Part shown: piece after piece, positions 43,230 through 52,247 of the stretch
How positions within the stretch are numbered: the first letter of the stretch is position 1
Layout of the letters: the number at the start of each line of letters is the position of its first letter
Source: Periweissella fabaria
GTDB taxonomy: Bacteria > Bacillota > Bacilli > Lactobacillales > Lactobacillaceae
Assembly (NCBI RefSeq): GCF_918814575.1
Contig: NZ_CAKKNS010000005.1
Location: 1 to 64,000 of the forward strand
DNA: 64,000 bases
Direction of reading: 5' to 3'
Notes under the pieces: model-generated
What the model was told of the DNA's origin: nothing
What the model saw: the letters and a program-made list of their open reading frames with translations, nothing else
Databases searched by the model: none
Translations under genes and position numbers: made by a program

Positions 43230-44621
43230 TTACTCCTTGTGTGAACGTTCAAGGTTTGTCATCGCCATGAAGTCCATCCATTCATCATATTGTGCTTCAG
43301 TTAAAGCGCCAGATGCTAATGCCGCAACTTTTAAAGTCGTGCCATTCTTATCAGCAGCTTGGGCAATTTCAGCGGCAGCGTGGTAACCAATGTGGGGTGA
43401 TAATGCTGTCACCGTCATCAATGAATTATCTAGTAATTCATGCATCCGAGTTGGGTTAACTTCAAGCCCGTGAATCATCCGATCAGCAAAACCAGCCATC
43501 GTGCCGGCTAATAATTCAGCTGATTCTAAGAACGCATCAATCATCACTGGTTTGAAGACGTTTAATTCAAAGTTACCTTGACTTGAGGCCATCGTTATTG
43601 TCGTGTCGTTACCAAAGACACGCACTGCCGCCATTGTTAAGGCTTCAACTTGGGTTGGGTTAACCTTCCCTGGCATGATTGATGAACCTGGTTCATTAGC
43701 CGGAATTTTTAATTCACCATATCCACCACGAGGACCAGAAGCTAAGAAGCGAATATCATTCCCAATCTTCATTAAATCAGCAGCTAAGGCTTTAAAGGCA
43801 CCGTGGACCGTGTTAATGGCAGTATGATTAGCGAGGCCGTAGAATTTGTTACTTTCACCAGTAAATGGGAAGCCATAGACATCAGAAACGGTTGCAGCAA
43901 TTGCAGCCCCTAGTTCAGTATTGGCATTCAAACCAGTCCCCACGGCGGTTCCACCCATCGCTAATTCGTACAATTGAGGCCGTAAAACTGCCAAGTTAGC
44001 TTCGTTGTGCTTTAAAGCCGAAATGTAACCAGATAATTCTTGACCAAATGTTAACGGTGTAGCGTCTTGTAAGTGGGTCCGACCAACTTTAATCACATCC
44101 CAGAAAGCGTCTTGTTTAAGGCGTAATTCGGCAATCAAGTGGGCTAAAGCAGCTTCAACATCCGCAACCGCAGCAACCGCTACAATATGCATTGCAGTTG
44201 GGAAAATATCATTTGATGATTGTCCCATATTAACGTGGTCATTTGGTAATACTTCAATCCCCGTTTGGCTTGCCAAGTGGGCTACAACTTCATTCGTGTT
44301 CATGTTAGTTTGGGTCCCAGAACCCGTTTGGTACACTGACAAGGGAAAGTCCTTACGTAATTCAACATCATCTAATTTAAGTAGAGCTTCAATAGTCGTG
44401 ATAATCGCATCTGCCCGGTCAGCATCTAATGAACCATTGGCTTTGTTAGCTAAGGCAGCAGCGCGTTTAATATTGAGTAAGGCGCGAATAATTGCTAATG
44501 GCATCCGCGCACCCGTTGGAAAATTTTGAAGTGAACGTTGAGTTTGAGCCATCCAAGCGGCTTCAACCGGAACTTTTACTTCACCAATAGCATCTGCTTC
44601 AATTCGAAATTCTTGGGTCAT
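43230..44621 (-). CDS. fumC: Fumarate hydratase, class II
   Basis: Interconverts malate and fumarate without an iron-sulfur cluster; 463 residues. Seen: SGTQTNMNTNEVVA, GQSSNDIFPTAMH, KVGRTHLQDATPL (catalytic His), GGTAVGTGLN and the mobile signature GSSIMPGKVNPTQ near 317. It precedes the fumarate reductase gene, giving the path malate-fumarate-succinate. AAGGAG precedes the ATG and the LysR gene ends 12 bases upstream. Confidence 0.95.
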   Translation of the reverse strand: MTQEFRIEADAIGEVKVPVEAAWMAQTQRSLQNFPTGARMPLAIIRALLNIKRAAALANKANGSLDADRADAIITTIEALLKLDDVELRKDFPLSVYQTGSGTQTNMNTNEVVAHLASQTGIEVLPNDHVNMGQSSNDIFPTAMHIVAVAAVADVEAALAHLIAELRLKQDAFWDVIKVGRTHLQDATPLTFGQELSGYISALKHNEANLAVLRPQLYELAMGGTAVGTGLNANTELGAAIAATVSDVYGFPFTGESNKFYGLANHTAINTVHGAFKALAADLMKIGNDIRFLASGPRGGYGELKIPANEPGSSIMPGKVNPTQVEALTMAAVRVFGNDTTITMASSQGNFELNVFKPVMIDAFLESAELLAGTMAGFADRMIHGLEVNPTRMHELLDNSLMTVTALSPHIGYHAAAEIAQAADKNGTTLKVAALASGALTEAQYDEWMDFMAMTNLERSHKE

Positions 44622-44633
44622 AACTTATTCTCC

Positions 44634-45527
44634 TTATTTATCGTCAAAGTTAATTTCATTAATAACTTCAATCATTTTTTGTTTTAGACAATTTGCAAAA
44701 ATGGATAACTGGTGATCACGCTTTTGGATTAAATAAATATAGAAATCAAGTGGTTCAGCAAGCGGAATAGTTACTAGATCACTACGCCCCCGGACCGCTA
44801 ATTCGACCATAATCCCAATACCATTGTTAGCGGCAATTAAGCCTTGTTCAGTCATAATTTCATTAGTAATATATGTGCTACGTAATTCAGCAAGCATATT
44901 ATGATTAATCAATTGTTCCACCAAAACACGGTGTTGCATAAAACCCTCACCCACTGAGATAAAGCGTTCACCCCGTAAATCGGCAAAAGTTAAACTTGAA
45001 TGTTGTGCTAATGGGTGCTCAGGTGGTAAGACAACCACATATCGGCTCTTCGTTATATAGTGGCTATCGTAATTTTGATCATGCTCAGGCGTCAAACTAC
45101 CGACAAATACCATATCAACTTTATCATTATCAAGCAGTTCATACATATTACTTGAACCACTCTCAACCATATGAAAAGCGTCAATTTCTTCGGTATTCAA
45201 GCGTCGTATAATTTTAGGAAAGATTGTCGCCCCAATAATTGGTGGTACGCCAATTCCCACTTTATGTTGATTAGTAATATCGCTTTTGATAATCTCGGTT
45301 TCGCGTAAAATATTTTTACTATGTTGAAATAATGTTGTGCCCGCCGTTGTTAATTTAATTGACCGCGTGCCGCGTTGACGAATAATTAATTGTTCGCCCA
45401 ATTCTTTTTCTAACCGTTGTAGCGCATTAGTAATCGAAGGTTGTGATACAAATTTTTTTCGCGATGCTCCGGTAAACGTCCCTTCCTCAGCAAGCGCCAC
45501 AAAATAATCTAAGTCATTAAGTAACAT
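44634..45527 (-). CDS. LysR-family regulator
   Basis: 297 residues: winged helix at 1-60 (LNDLDYFVALAEEGTFTGASRKKFVSQPSITNALQRLEKELG) and a periplasmic-binding-like effector domain. It is co-oriented with and 12 bases upstream of fumC, so it is the first gene of fumC-frd-transporter and probably senses a dicarboxylate. An extended -10 promoter is visible upstream. It may also control the PAS-apbE-reductase unit just upstream. Confidence 0.9.
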   Translation of the reverse strand: MLLNDLDYFVALAEEGTFTGASRKKFVSQPSITNALQRLEKELGEQLIIRQRGTRSIKLTTAGTTLFQHSKNILRETEIIKSDITNQHKVGIGVPPIIGATIFPKIIRRLNTEEIDAFHMVESGSSNMYELLDNDKVDMVFVGSLTPEHDQNYDSHYITKSRYVVVLPPEHPLAQHSSLTFADLRGERFISVGEGFMQHRVLVEQLINHNMLAELRSTYITNEIMTEQGLIAANNGIGIMVELAVRGRSDLVTIPLAEPLDFYIYLIQKRDHQLSIFANCLKQKMIEVINEINFDDK

Positions 45528-45561
45528 AAAGCACCACCTCTACTAATTAATTTTTTCACAA

Positions 45562-45570
45562 AGTATAACA
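45562..45570 (-). promoter_or_regulatory. Extended -10 promoter of the LysR-fumC-frd operon
   Basis: TGtTATACT on the minus strand, 35 bases upstream of the LysR ATG. Confidence 0.5.
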
Positions 45571-45621
45571 TGTTTTAAACCTTGATTATATATTAGCTTA
45601 TGGAACGTTAATTTTTAATAA

Positions 45622-46092
45622 TTATTTATCAGCTTTACCAGCATTAAAGAACGTTTTAACACCCCGAAAGCCTTGAATCCGGCTAATGTCACCTGTAAAA
45701 CGTAATGTACCTAAGAACGTACCATCAAGATCACGCACGGCATAAAAATTATTATAGACAGTACGATTATTTTTAGGGAACCATTGTTCAAAATGATTAG
45801 CCGCCCCTTGATGTAAATCGGCTAACATCCTACTTACCGCAACTTGATCTGTTTTTGGAAATAAACTGACAAAAGACACTCCTAATTCTGAAGCTGCATA
45901 ACGTTCGATACGTTGTTCATTATCAGAATAATAAGCCAAGCGGTCATCAGCATCGGCAAACGTAATTTCAAAGGGTAAGCTATTTAAAATTTGGCGTAAA
46001 GCGGTTAATGACAAGTGGCCTGTCGGTAAATTAATAATTCCTTGGTTATCAACAAAAGTTTTTTCTTTTTCTAATTCAATTTGATCTACCAT
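45622..46092 (-). CDS. PAS-domain protein (DUF438 C-terminal-like)
   Basis: 156 residues. LSLTALRQILNSLPFEITFADADDRLAYYSDNEQRI is the start of the PAS fold found at the C-terminus of DUF438 proteins; the fold ends near 145 (GTLRFTGDISRI). No output or DNA-binding domain. It follows apbE by 3 bases with AAGGAAG in the end of apbE. In this context it may bind heme or flavin and tune the fumarate-reducing chain; that is inference. Function unknown. Confidence 0.75.
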   Translation of the reverse strand: MVDQIELEKEKTFVDNQGIINLPTGHLSLTALRQILNSLPFEITFADADDRLAYYSDNEQRIERYAASELGVSFVSLFPKTDQVAVSRMLADLHQGAANHFEQWFPKNNRTVYNNFYAVRDLDGTFLGTLRFTGDISRIQGFRGVKTFFNAGKADK

Positions 46093-46095
46093 AAT

Positions 46096-47043
46096 CTATG
46101 CTTCCTTCATATAAAATGTGGGCTGAATGATTTTAAAATCAGCCGGTTTGATGTTCACTAGTTGAATCGATTGGTCACGATAAATAAAGATTGCCCCAAA
46201 AGGATAATTATCAGCCTCAATTGGACCATCATTGAAAAATAGCCGGGTCGTTTCAACTTCCCCATCAATTGATTGCGGCGACAAAACGGTCACACTAGCG
46301 AGTTCGTTATCATGCGGATAACCTGTTTCGGGATCAATAATGTGGTGATACGTCTGACCATTTGCCACTAGATGGCGTTCAGCGACTCCACTTGTCACAA
46401 TCGACATCGCGGGGGTGGTCAGTAAAGCAATAGTTGCACCATGCCGAACAAGTGGATTCCGGATACCAATCGTCCAACGACCATCGTCATTGTGGGGGGC
46501 TGCGTTTAATAAAACAATATTACCGCCAAAATTAATAATGCCCGCCATTTGACCTTGAGCTTGCCAGTAATCTTTGACGCGATCAGCAATGTAGCCCTTA
46601 GCAATAGCACCTAAATCTAAAGCCATCCCCACTTCAGGCAAGTAAACGGTTAGTGCATCGTCGTCTAAAATAATGCCATCACTAACAATTTTTTGCCGGG
46701 CTTGTATAATCGCCGCATCATTGGGTACTTGGGCATCAGCAAAGCCAATATGCCATAAATTTACTAACGGTCCAATTGCTGCGTTAAAACCAAAATGTTG
46801 CTGACTTTCATAAACTGCCCGCTTAATTAATTGATACACAATTGGTGGAACGGCAACTGGATGATTGCCAGCAGCCTGATTAACTGCCATGACAGCTGAT
46901 TGAGCCCGATTAACCGTCAATAAATCTTCATAATGATTAACAAGGGCAATTGTGGCATTAAGTTCATTAACTTGATGCGTCCCAAACAAAGTCAACTGAT
47001 TAGTAGTGCCCATTGCGTGCCAGGTTTTTTCAATTTTAATCAA
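46096..47043 (-). CDS. apbE: FAD:protein FMN transferase
   Basis: Attaches FMN from FAD to Ser/Thr in a D-x-x-(S/T)-G-A-(S/T) motif. The 315 residues show MGTTNQLTLFG, ALDLGAIAKGYIADRV near 139, GGNIVLLNA, IVTSGVAERH near 216 and HHIIDPETGYP near 238. It starts with TTG at 47043, sharing TTGA with the stop of the upstream reductase, so translation is coupled. No lipobox or signal peptide, unlike secreted ApbE, so the target is cytoplasmic. The upstream reductase ends in a fitting target motif. Confidence 0.93.
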   Translation of the reverse strand: MIKIEKTWHAMGTTNQLTLFGTHQVNELNATIALVNHYEDLLTVNRAQSAVMAVNQAAGNHPVAVPPIVYQLIKRAVYESQQHFGFNAAIGPLVNLWHIGFADAQVPNDAAIIQARQKIVSDGIILDDDALTVYLPEVGMALDLGAIAKGYIADRVKDYWQAQGQMAGIINFGGNIVLLNAAPHNDDGRWTIGIRNPLVRHGATIALLTTPAMSIVTSGVAERHLVANGQTYHHIIDPETGYPHDNELASVTVLSPQSIDGEVETTRLFFNDGPIEADNYPFGAIFIYRDQSIQLVNIKPADFKIIQPTFYMKEA

Positions 47044-47885
47044 AACATTGATGCACCCGTTGTGGCATCCGCTTCAACCGAAGCCGCCGTAGCGGGGGTG
47101 ATCGTCCCCACAACCGGCGCCACTATTTTATCCGTCAACAGCGTTTTTTCAATCCACCAACCATCGCCTTTTTCAATAATTTCAGCACTAGCTTGTGGTT
47201 GAATAATCGTAGGAATGATATCTTCATCGAGTGGTGAACCTGGCATTACACTATCTAATGAACCATATCCTAAGTTAACAGTAACTACATTGACATCACT
47301 GGTTGGTGCCGGCTTCGTTCGATCAACCCCTTCCCCACACATTGGTTGTAATAAACTGGCAAATCGAATGAAGTGTTGCATGATTGTTTCCAAAAAACCA
47401 ATCGTGTTGACATCTGTTAATTCTTCCGTTGTCATATCAATAATTTGCGCAGCAGGACCAACTAAAAATTGGTTACCTGGTAATACTAATGCATCTAATC
47501 CCGGTGCATCCATAATTTGCCGTAAATGTTCTTGGGCGTTGTTTGTTCCCTGACGCCCTAATGATGCGCCTACTAACATTACGGGTTTATTCGTAAAGGG
47601 ATGCAATGTACCGTAACTCATCCATTCAATAAATGACTTTAAAGCTGCGGTAATTGAATGATCATATTCGGGAGTTGACATAATAACCCCATCTGATGCT
47701 TGAATTGTCCGCGCAATCTCACCGATACGCAGTGGCGCTTCATCATCTTCGTTAAATAATGGTAAATCGGCGATTTCAATAATCTCGATATTAACCTGGT
47801 CCTTAAAATGTTTTTTCATGAACCAAAGTAACTTACGGTTGTAAGATTTACGCGCATTGGTTCCGACAATCGCGACAAAATTCAT
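47040..47885 (-). CDS. NAD(P)H-dependent FMN reductase with C-terminal flavinylation motif
   Basis: 281 residues. The flavodoxin-like FMN_red domain fills about 1-180: GTNARKSYNRKL phosphate loop, STPEYDHSITAALKSFIEW. A roughly 100-residue extension ends ...EADATTGASMF. D273-A-T-T276-G-A-S279 matches the ApbE target consensus, and Thr276 would carry covalent FMN. The next gene is apbE, joined by a 4-base overlap. No complete FMN_bind domain is seen. With the separate FAD fumarate reductase this suggests an NAD(P)H to FMN to covalent FMN to FAD chain. Promoter at 47944-47972. Confidence 0.85.
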   Translation of the reverse strand: MNFVAIVGTNARKSYNRKLLWFMKKHFKDQVNIEIIEIADLPLFNEDDEAPLRIGEIARTIQASDGVIMSTPEYDHSITAALKSFIEWMSYGTLHPFTNKPVMLVGASLGRQGTNNAQEHLRQIMDAPGLDALVLPGNQFLVGPAAQIIDMTTEELTDVNTIGFLETIMQHFIRFASLLQPMCGEGVDRTKPAPTSDVNVVTVNLGYGSLDSVMPGSPLDEDIIPTIIQPQASAEIIEKGDGWWIEKTLLTDKIVAPVVGTITPATAASVEADATTGASMF

Positions 47886-47943
47886 TCACTTATCCTCAAA
47901 ATCTTAATTCGTTTGTTTTTTCACATACTTAAGCTATGCCTTT

Positions 47944-47972
47944 ATTAAACCTTATCCCACTTTCAGTGTCAA
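47944..47972 (-). promoter_or_regulatory. Promoter of the FMN reductase-apbE-PAS operon
   Basis: On the minus strand: TTGACA, 17-base spacer, TTTAAT, about 60 bases before the ATG. Confidence 0.65.
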
Positions 47973-48123
47973 AGTTTGTAAAATGATTCACAAGTTAAAA
48001 ATGTTGATATATAGGCATCTAATCACACTATATATCTTGTATCAATTAAAGTATAAGCCAAACTAATAATTTAATTTCATGACTAAAAAAATTTTTTAAG
48101 GATATTTAGTGAATAAAGACACA

Positions 48124-48160
48124 AAAAATAGCCAGAAAAATAAATTTTTCTGACTATTTT
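48124..48160 (-). terminator. Terminator of the lipoprotein gene
   Basis: AAAATAGtCAGAAAAA stem on minus with one G-U pair and a U6 tail, 9 bases after the stop. Confidence 0.75.
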
Positions 48161-48168
48161 AAATATTT

Positions 48169-49227
48169 TTATTTAACGCGGTAATATGCGGCTTTGGCAT
48201 AACCATCTTGACCAGCGTTCACAATTAAGCGATCTTTAGTGCTATCTGAATTGTCATCTGCTGCCATTTTAACGCCAGCAGGTACGATTGCAATCGGATC
48301 AAATGCACCTGGTAAGTTCGCAAAATTACCAATTGCTGCAACCATCCAGCCATCTTGGATATTTCCACCCCGTATGATTTCTGGATCGCCATCTGAATCT
48401 TTTGGACCATCCGTAATTGCCCCCATTAATCCATCATAATGTGAATTTGCTGGTTTAACTTGAATTTGATTAGTCACCGTAATTGCTTTACCATTAGTCG
48501 AGTTTTTCCAGGTCCCGACTAAACTACTGAAATTATTCATCTTGATATCACGCACATTGAGCTTCGTAGGAACGGCGGCTTGCGAATCCGTTGATGTTTG
48601 CGCATAAACACTATAATGACTAGGACCACTTTGCCATATTTGAATTAAATTTTGCTTAGTGCCAATCGATTTACCATCAATTTTCACACCACTATCGACA
48701 CCACGGGGAATAAAAATAATATTATGATTGATTGCGACTGCATCTTGGTTTGAAAATGATACATTTAAAGTTTTACCATCATCTTTGTAAGCTGCCGGTT
48801 GATTAGCCGTATCAGATGCAATTGTTTTACCTTGTAAAACAACGCTTCCATCGGAAATAGTGTTTTGGTTAACGTAAAGTTTCATGCTACTATCTCCACG
48901 TTCATAAGCTTGTTGGCCATTGCCATCTTCATGATTAACAGAACTAGCAACTAACTGCCATTGACCTTGCAAACTACTAAAATTACCTTGTTTAATCTGA
49001 TCCAGATTAGCTACCGGACTGGCAGTCACCTTTTTTTGTTCAGACTGCTTTTGACTACTTACTTCGTGGCTTGCACTTCCTTTGGCACTTGATGAACTAC
49101 TTTGACTTGAACTACTTTGCTTTGAGCTACTTGTTGCCTGTTGGTTTTGTGCCCCACATGCACTTAGACTCATTACTGCAACTGTTGCTACTATCATTCC
49201 GAGCATTTTTTGTGTCTTGTGTTTCAT
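48169..49227 (-). CDS. Lipoprotein with two DUF6287-like repeats
   Basis: 352 residues from ATG 49227 (MKHKTQKMLG) behind a GGGGACGGAAG site. Lipid-anchored: hydrophobic segment then LSACG lipobox with Cys near 24. A Ser/Gln/Lys-rich linker follows (about 30-65). Two related modules begin NLDQIKQGNFSSLQGQWQLV and LNVRDIKMNNFSSLVGTWKN; the F-SSL-G-W pattern is DUF6287-like. Surface-exposed; function unknown. It is single with its own terminator. Confidence 0.8.
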   Translation of the reverse strand: MKHKTQKMLGMIVATVAVMSLSACGAQNQQATSSSKQSSSSQSSSSSAKGSASHEVSSQKQSEQKKVTASPVANLDQIKQGNFSSLQGQWQLVASSVNHEDGNGQQAYERGDSSMKLYVNQNTISDGSVVLQGKTIASDTANQPAAYKDDGKTLNVSFSNQDAVAINHNIIFIPRGVDSGVKIDGKSIGTKQNLIQIWQSGPSHYSVYAQTSTDSQAAVPTKLNVRDIKMNNFSSLVGTWKNSTNGKAITVTNQIQVKPANSHYDGLMGAITDGPKDSDGDPEIIRGGNIQDGWMVAAIGNFANLPGAFDPIAIVPAGVKMAADDNSDSTKDRLIVNAGQDGYAKAAYYRVK

Positions 49228-49425
49228 CTTCCGTCCCCTATTTTTATGATTGATTTCCCTCATTCTAGCACTTTACTTATCAAAATCAATTAATCTGCTT
49301 AATTGATTTTTAATAATATTAAGTATTAAATTAATTTTACTTACATAAAGTATACTGATTACTCAAACTGGATCTTAATCATGGAATTTAAAACTGCTAA
49401 TTTAACCCTTAATTACGACCATTGC

Positions 49426-49465
49426 AAAAACGCCTTGAGAAGGTTAAACGATCTCAAGGCGTTGC
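49426..49465 (-). terminator. Terminator of rlmH
   Basis: AACGCCTTGAGA and TCTCAAGGCGTT arms around an 11-base loop, followed by U5 on the minus strand. Confidence 0.8.
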
Positions 49466-49481
49466 TTTTAATTTAAATTTT

Positions 49482-49961
49482 TTACTTATGGTATGGGCTA
49501 CCAGCATTAATCATATAAGCTCGGTAAACTTGTTCGGTTAATACTAAGCGCATCAATTGGTGTGGTAATGTGAAGCGGCCAAAACTAATTTGTGTGTCGG
49601 CACGTTTTAAAACAGCTTCAGATAACCCCAATGAACCACCAATAACAAAAGTAATATCAGAATTACCATACGTTGCTAGTTTATCAATTTCCGCAGCCAG
49701 TTCTTCACTTGAACGTTCTTTACCTAAAATTGCTAAAGCAAAAACATATTCACGATCTTTAATTTTATCTAGAATCCGTTCTCCTTCACGTTCCTTAACT
49801 TGTAACATTTCTGCTTCTGATAATTGTTCAGGTGCTTTTTCATCTGGAACTTCCACGACTTCAAATTTTGCAAATTTACTTAATCGTTTAGCATATTCTT
49901 CAATTCCTTGCTTTAAATACTTTTCTTTCAAGCGCCCAACACCAATAATTTTAATATTCAT
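49482..49961 (-). CDS. rlmH: 23S rRNA (pseudouridine1915-N3)-methyltransferase
   Basis: SPOUT methyltransferase of 159 residues modifying helix 69 of 23S rRNA. Hallmarks: [25 protein letters not shown] at the start, [27 protein letters not shown] (SAM knot) and the C-terminal [20 protein letters not shown] followed by GSPYHK. The gene is called yydA in B. subtilis and orfX in staphylococci, and lies near the origin there too. A DnaA-box cluster lies directly upstream. Confidence 0.96.
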   Translation of the reverse strand: MNIKIIGVGRLKEKYLKQGIEEYAKRLSKFAKFEVVEVPDEKAPEQLSEAEMLQVKEREGERILDKIKDREYVFALAILGKERSSEELAAEIDKLATYGNSDITFVIGGSLGLSEAVLKRADTQISFGRFTLPHQLMRLVLTEQVYRAYMINAGSPYHK

Positions 49962-49993
49962 TTTATGCCTCCATGCATTTCATTTTTCTATTT

Positions 49994-50576
49994 TTATCCA
50001 CACGAACAACTAACTTATCAACATGGGGATAAAGCCTACGGTCATCATATTTCTAATACGAACAAGCTAAAATTATCCACAGATTTGCAAAGTTATCCAC
50101 AAATTTCAATAAACTTAAAAACGCTTAGTTTATAAGGTTTTTATCTTGCTTATATTTAAAAACACATTTTTTACACAAATTTATTTCCGGTTATCCACAT
50201 TTACCTAATGTTTACACAAATTTACATGGTCAATTTTATAGTCACAATATTGCATAAATCATTTTAGTTCGCTTTTAGCGTAAAACAACTAGATAATACC
50301 TAAAAATAAAATAAATAGTTCGATTTTTAAGGGTTTTATTCTCAAAATAATCCGTCTTAGTTCCGATTTATTAATTAAATATCATCTTTTTTATTCACAA
50401 GCTAGCTATCGTAATATTTACAAACTAAAAGCGACTACACTCTAAGTTATTGCATATGCCAATTAATTTTTTTATGGTTATCCACACGAGACTTAAACAC
50501 CGAATTTCCCCACGCCAGCAAGGCTTCTGTGCATTTATTAATAAGTTGTTCACAACTTATCCACAGGTGTGGATAA
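49994..50576. promoter_or_regulatory. DnaA-box cluster
   Basis: Exact TTATCCACA at 49994, 50073, 50093, 50191, 50478 and 50557 on plus, and at 50568-50576 on minus; TTATTCACA at 50391. One-mismatch boxes occur at 50015 (TTATCAACA), 50024-50032 (minus, TTATCCCCA) and 50546 (TTGTTCACA). Box pairs 50073/50093 and 50557/50568 are closely spaced, as in cooperative DnaA sites. In B. subtilis the yydA (rlmH) region is one of the few strong DnaA-bound regions outside oriC. Confidence 0.85.
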
Positions 50577-50705
50577 GTTAAGCCGCTTACATTTATTAAT
50601 TTTGCAAATTTTAATATTTTTTGATTATTCGCTTTTTAATTTTACACCAAATTTTAATGTCTAAACCACTACTTATCCGTCCATTATTTCTAATTTAAAA
50701 CGTAA

Positions 50706-50731
50706 AAAATCGACTCCGAGGAATCGATTTT
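50706..50731 (-). terminator. Terminator of dnaB
   Basis: AAAATCGATTCC/GGAGTCGATTTT on minus with a U6 tail. Confidence 0.75.
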
Positions 50732-50739
50732 ACCTAAGT

Positions 50740-52143
50740 TTACCGATACTGATTTTCATCAACATAACTCAGTGAACTAAACTTATTATAGGACTTAATA
50801 AACAATAATTTCGCCGTCCCACGAGCTCCAGAACGGTTCTTTTCGATAATAACTTCAACTGGACCAGCATCATTTTCACCTTCATCACGTGGATCAATTG
50901 GTGAATCGTCATCGTCATTACTACCTTCACGTTCATAATAATCATCCCGATATAGAAAAGCGACGATATCTGCATCTTGTTCAATTGATCCGGATTCACG
51001 AATATCCGATAACATTGGCCGTTTATCTTGCCGTTGTTCCACTCCCCGTGAGAGTTGTGATAAGGCAATTACTGGTGCGTCCAATTCTTTTGCCAATTTC
51101 TTCAATGACCGTGAAATATCAGACACTTCTTGTTGCCGGTTTTCGTGATTATTTGATTCAATCAATTGCAAATAATCAATAATCACTAGGCCAACTTTAC
51201 CTTGTTCTTTTTCAAGTCGCCGTAATTTGGCCCGAATTTCTGAAATTTTAATCCCTGGTGTGTCATCAATAAAGAGCTTCGTGTGTGATAAGCTCTCCAT
51301 TGCCATCATCAAACTTTGCCACTCTTGCTTATCCATGTTACCAGTTCGCATATGATTAGAATTAACACTACCTTCTGCGGCTAATAACCGTTGTACTAGC
51401 CCATTGGCACTCATTTCAAGTTCAAACATCGCTACTACTTCGTCACTATGCACGGCTACGTGTTGTGCGATATTTAGCACAAAAGCTGTTTTCCCAACGG
51501 CAGGTCGGGCGGCGATAATAATTAATTCACCACCATGAAACCCTGTGGTTAATGCATCTAATTCGTGAAAACCTGATGATAATCCAGTTACGATATCTTG
51601 ATTTTGTGAATTACGCTCAATTTCTTTTAACGCATCGTTTAAGACATCTTGAATATTTAAGAAATCGGCATTAACTTGGTTTTCGGCGACTGCTTCAAGA
51701 CTACTTTCTAAATTAGCCAGTAAATCTTCGGAGGCTTCCTCTTCCGAGAATGCTTTAGCAATCCCATCCGTCATAATATTAATTGTTCGCCGCAATGCTG
51801 CTTTTTCTTTAACAATCTGAGCATAGTAACTAATATTGGCTGCTGTTGGTACAGAACCAGCTAATTCAGCCAAATAAGCCACACCTCCAACGTTTTCTAA
51901 CGTTCCCTCACTATTGAGCTTATTTTGTAAAGTAATGATGTCAATCGGCAAATCAGCCTCATCTAGCTCTTTCATTGCTTTATAAATAATACTGTGTGCT
52001 TGGCGATAAAAATCTTGCGGCATCAAATATTGATCCGCCTCCGCTAACGCATCTTTTTGGGTAGCGTTTAGAAAAATCGCCCCTAAAACCGACTGTTCGG
52101 CCTCAACGCTTTGTGGTGGCATTCGCATTTCATCATTATTCAT
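50740..52143 (-). CDS. dnaB: Replicative DNA helicase
   Basis: Hexameric fork helicase (called DnaC in Bacillus), 467 residues. N-terminal primase-interacting domain begins PPQSVEAEQSVLGAIF. RecA-like core: Walker A ARPAVGKTAF near 210, ELEMSANGLVQRL, Walker B VGLVIIDYLQLI, ALSQLSRGVEQRQDKRPMLSDIRESGSIEQDADIV and the terminal KNRSGARGTAKLLF. No intein or insertion. AAGGAGAGG precedes the ATG. It is separated from rplI by a terminator, so it has its own promoter. Confidence 0.96.
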   Translation of the reverse strand: MNNDEMRMPPQSVEAEQSVLGAIFLNATQKDALAEADQYLMPQDFYRQAHSIIYKAMKELDEADLPIDIITLQNKLNSEGTLENVGGVAYLAELAGSVPTAANISYYAQIVKEKAALRRTINIMTDGIAKAFSEEEASEDLLANLESSLEAVAENQVNADFLNIQDVLNDALKEIERNSQNQDIVTGLSSGFHELDALTTGFHGGELIIIAARPAVGKTAFVLNIAQHVAVHSDEVVAMFELEMSANGLVQRLLAAEGSVNSNHMRTGNMDKQEWQSLMMAMESLSHTKLFIDDTPGIKISEIRAKLRRLEKEQGKVGLVIIDYLQLIESNNHENRQQEVSDISRSLKKLAKELDAPVIALSQLSRGVEQRQDKRPMLSDIRESGSIEQDADIVAFLYRDDYYEREGSNDDDDSPIDPRDEGENDAGPVEVIIEKNRSGARGTAKLLFIKSYNKFSSLSYVDENQYR

Positions 52144-52247
52144 GCTACCCTCTCCTTTTTAAATTAGTCCCATATATTATATAACATCTGTGGTTAAAAA
52201 AACAAAACAACCCCTAGTTGCTTTTAACAATCATCAAACACTAATAA

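Larger units (their letters stand above)
49962..50739. other. Long noncoding region upstream of rlmH with a DnaA-box cluster
   Basis: 778 bases without a gene, AT-rich. It contains eight DnaA boxes, several near-matches, the rlmH leader and the dnaB terminator. Confidence 0.8.

Noticed and set aside
49962-50739. The DnaA-box cluster as the main oriC
   Set aside because: dnaA is not adjacent, and gyrA, the ribosomal operon and dnaB to the right all run on minus, which fits an origin beyond the right edge. Kept as a secondary cluster; only skew analysis can settle it.
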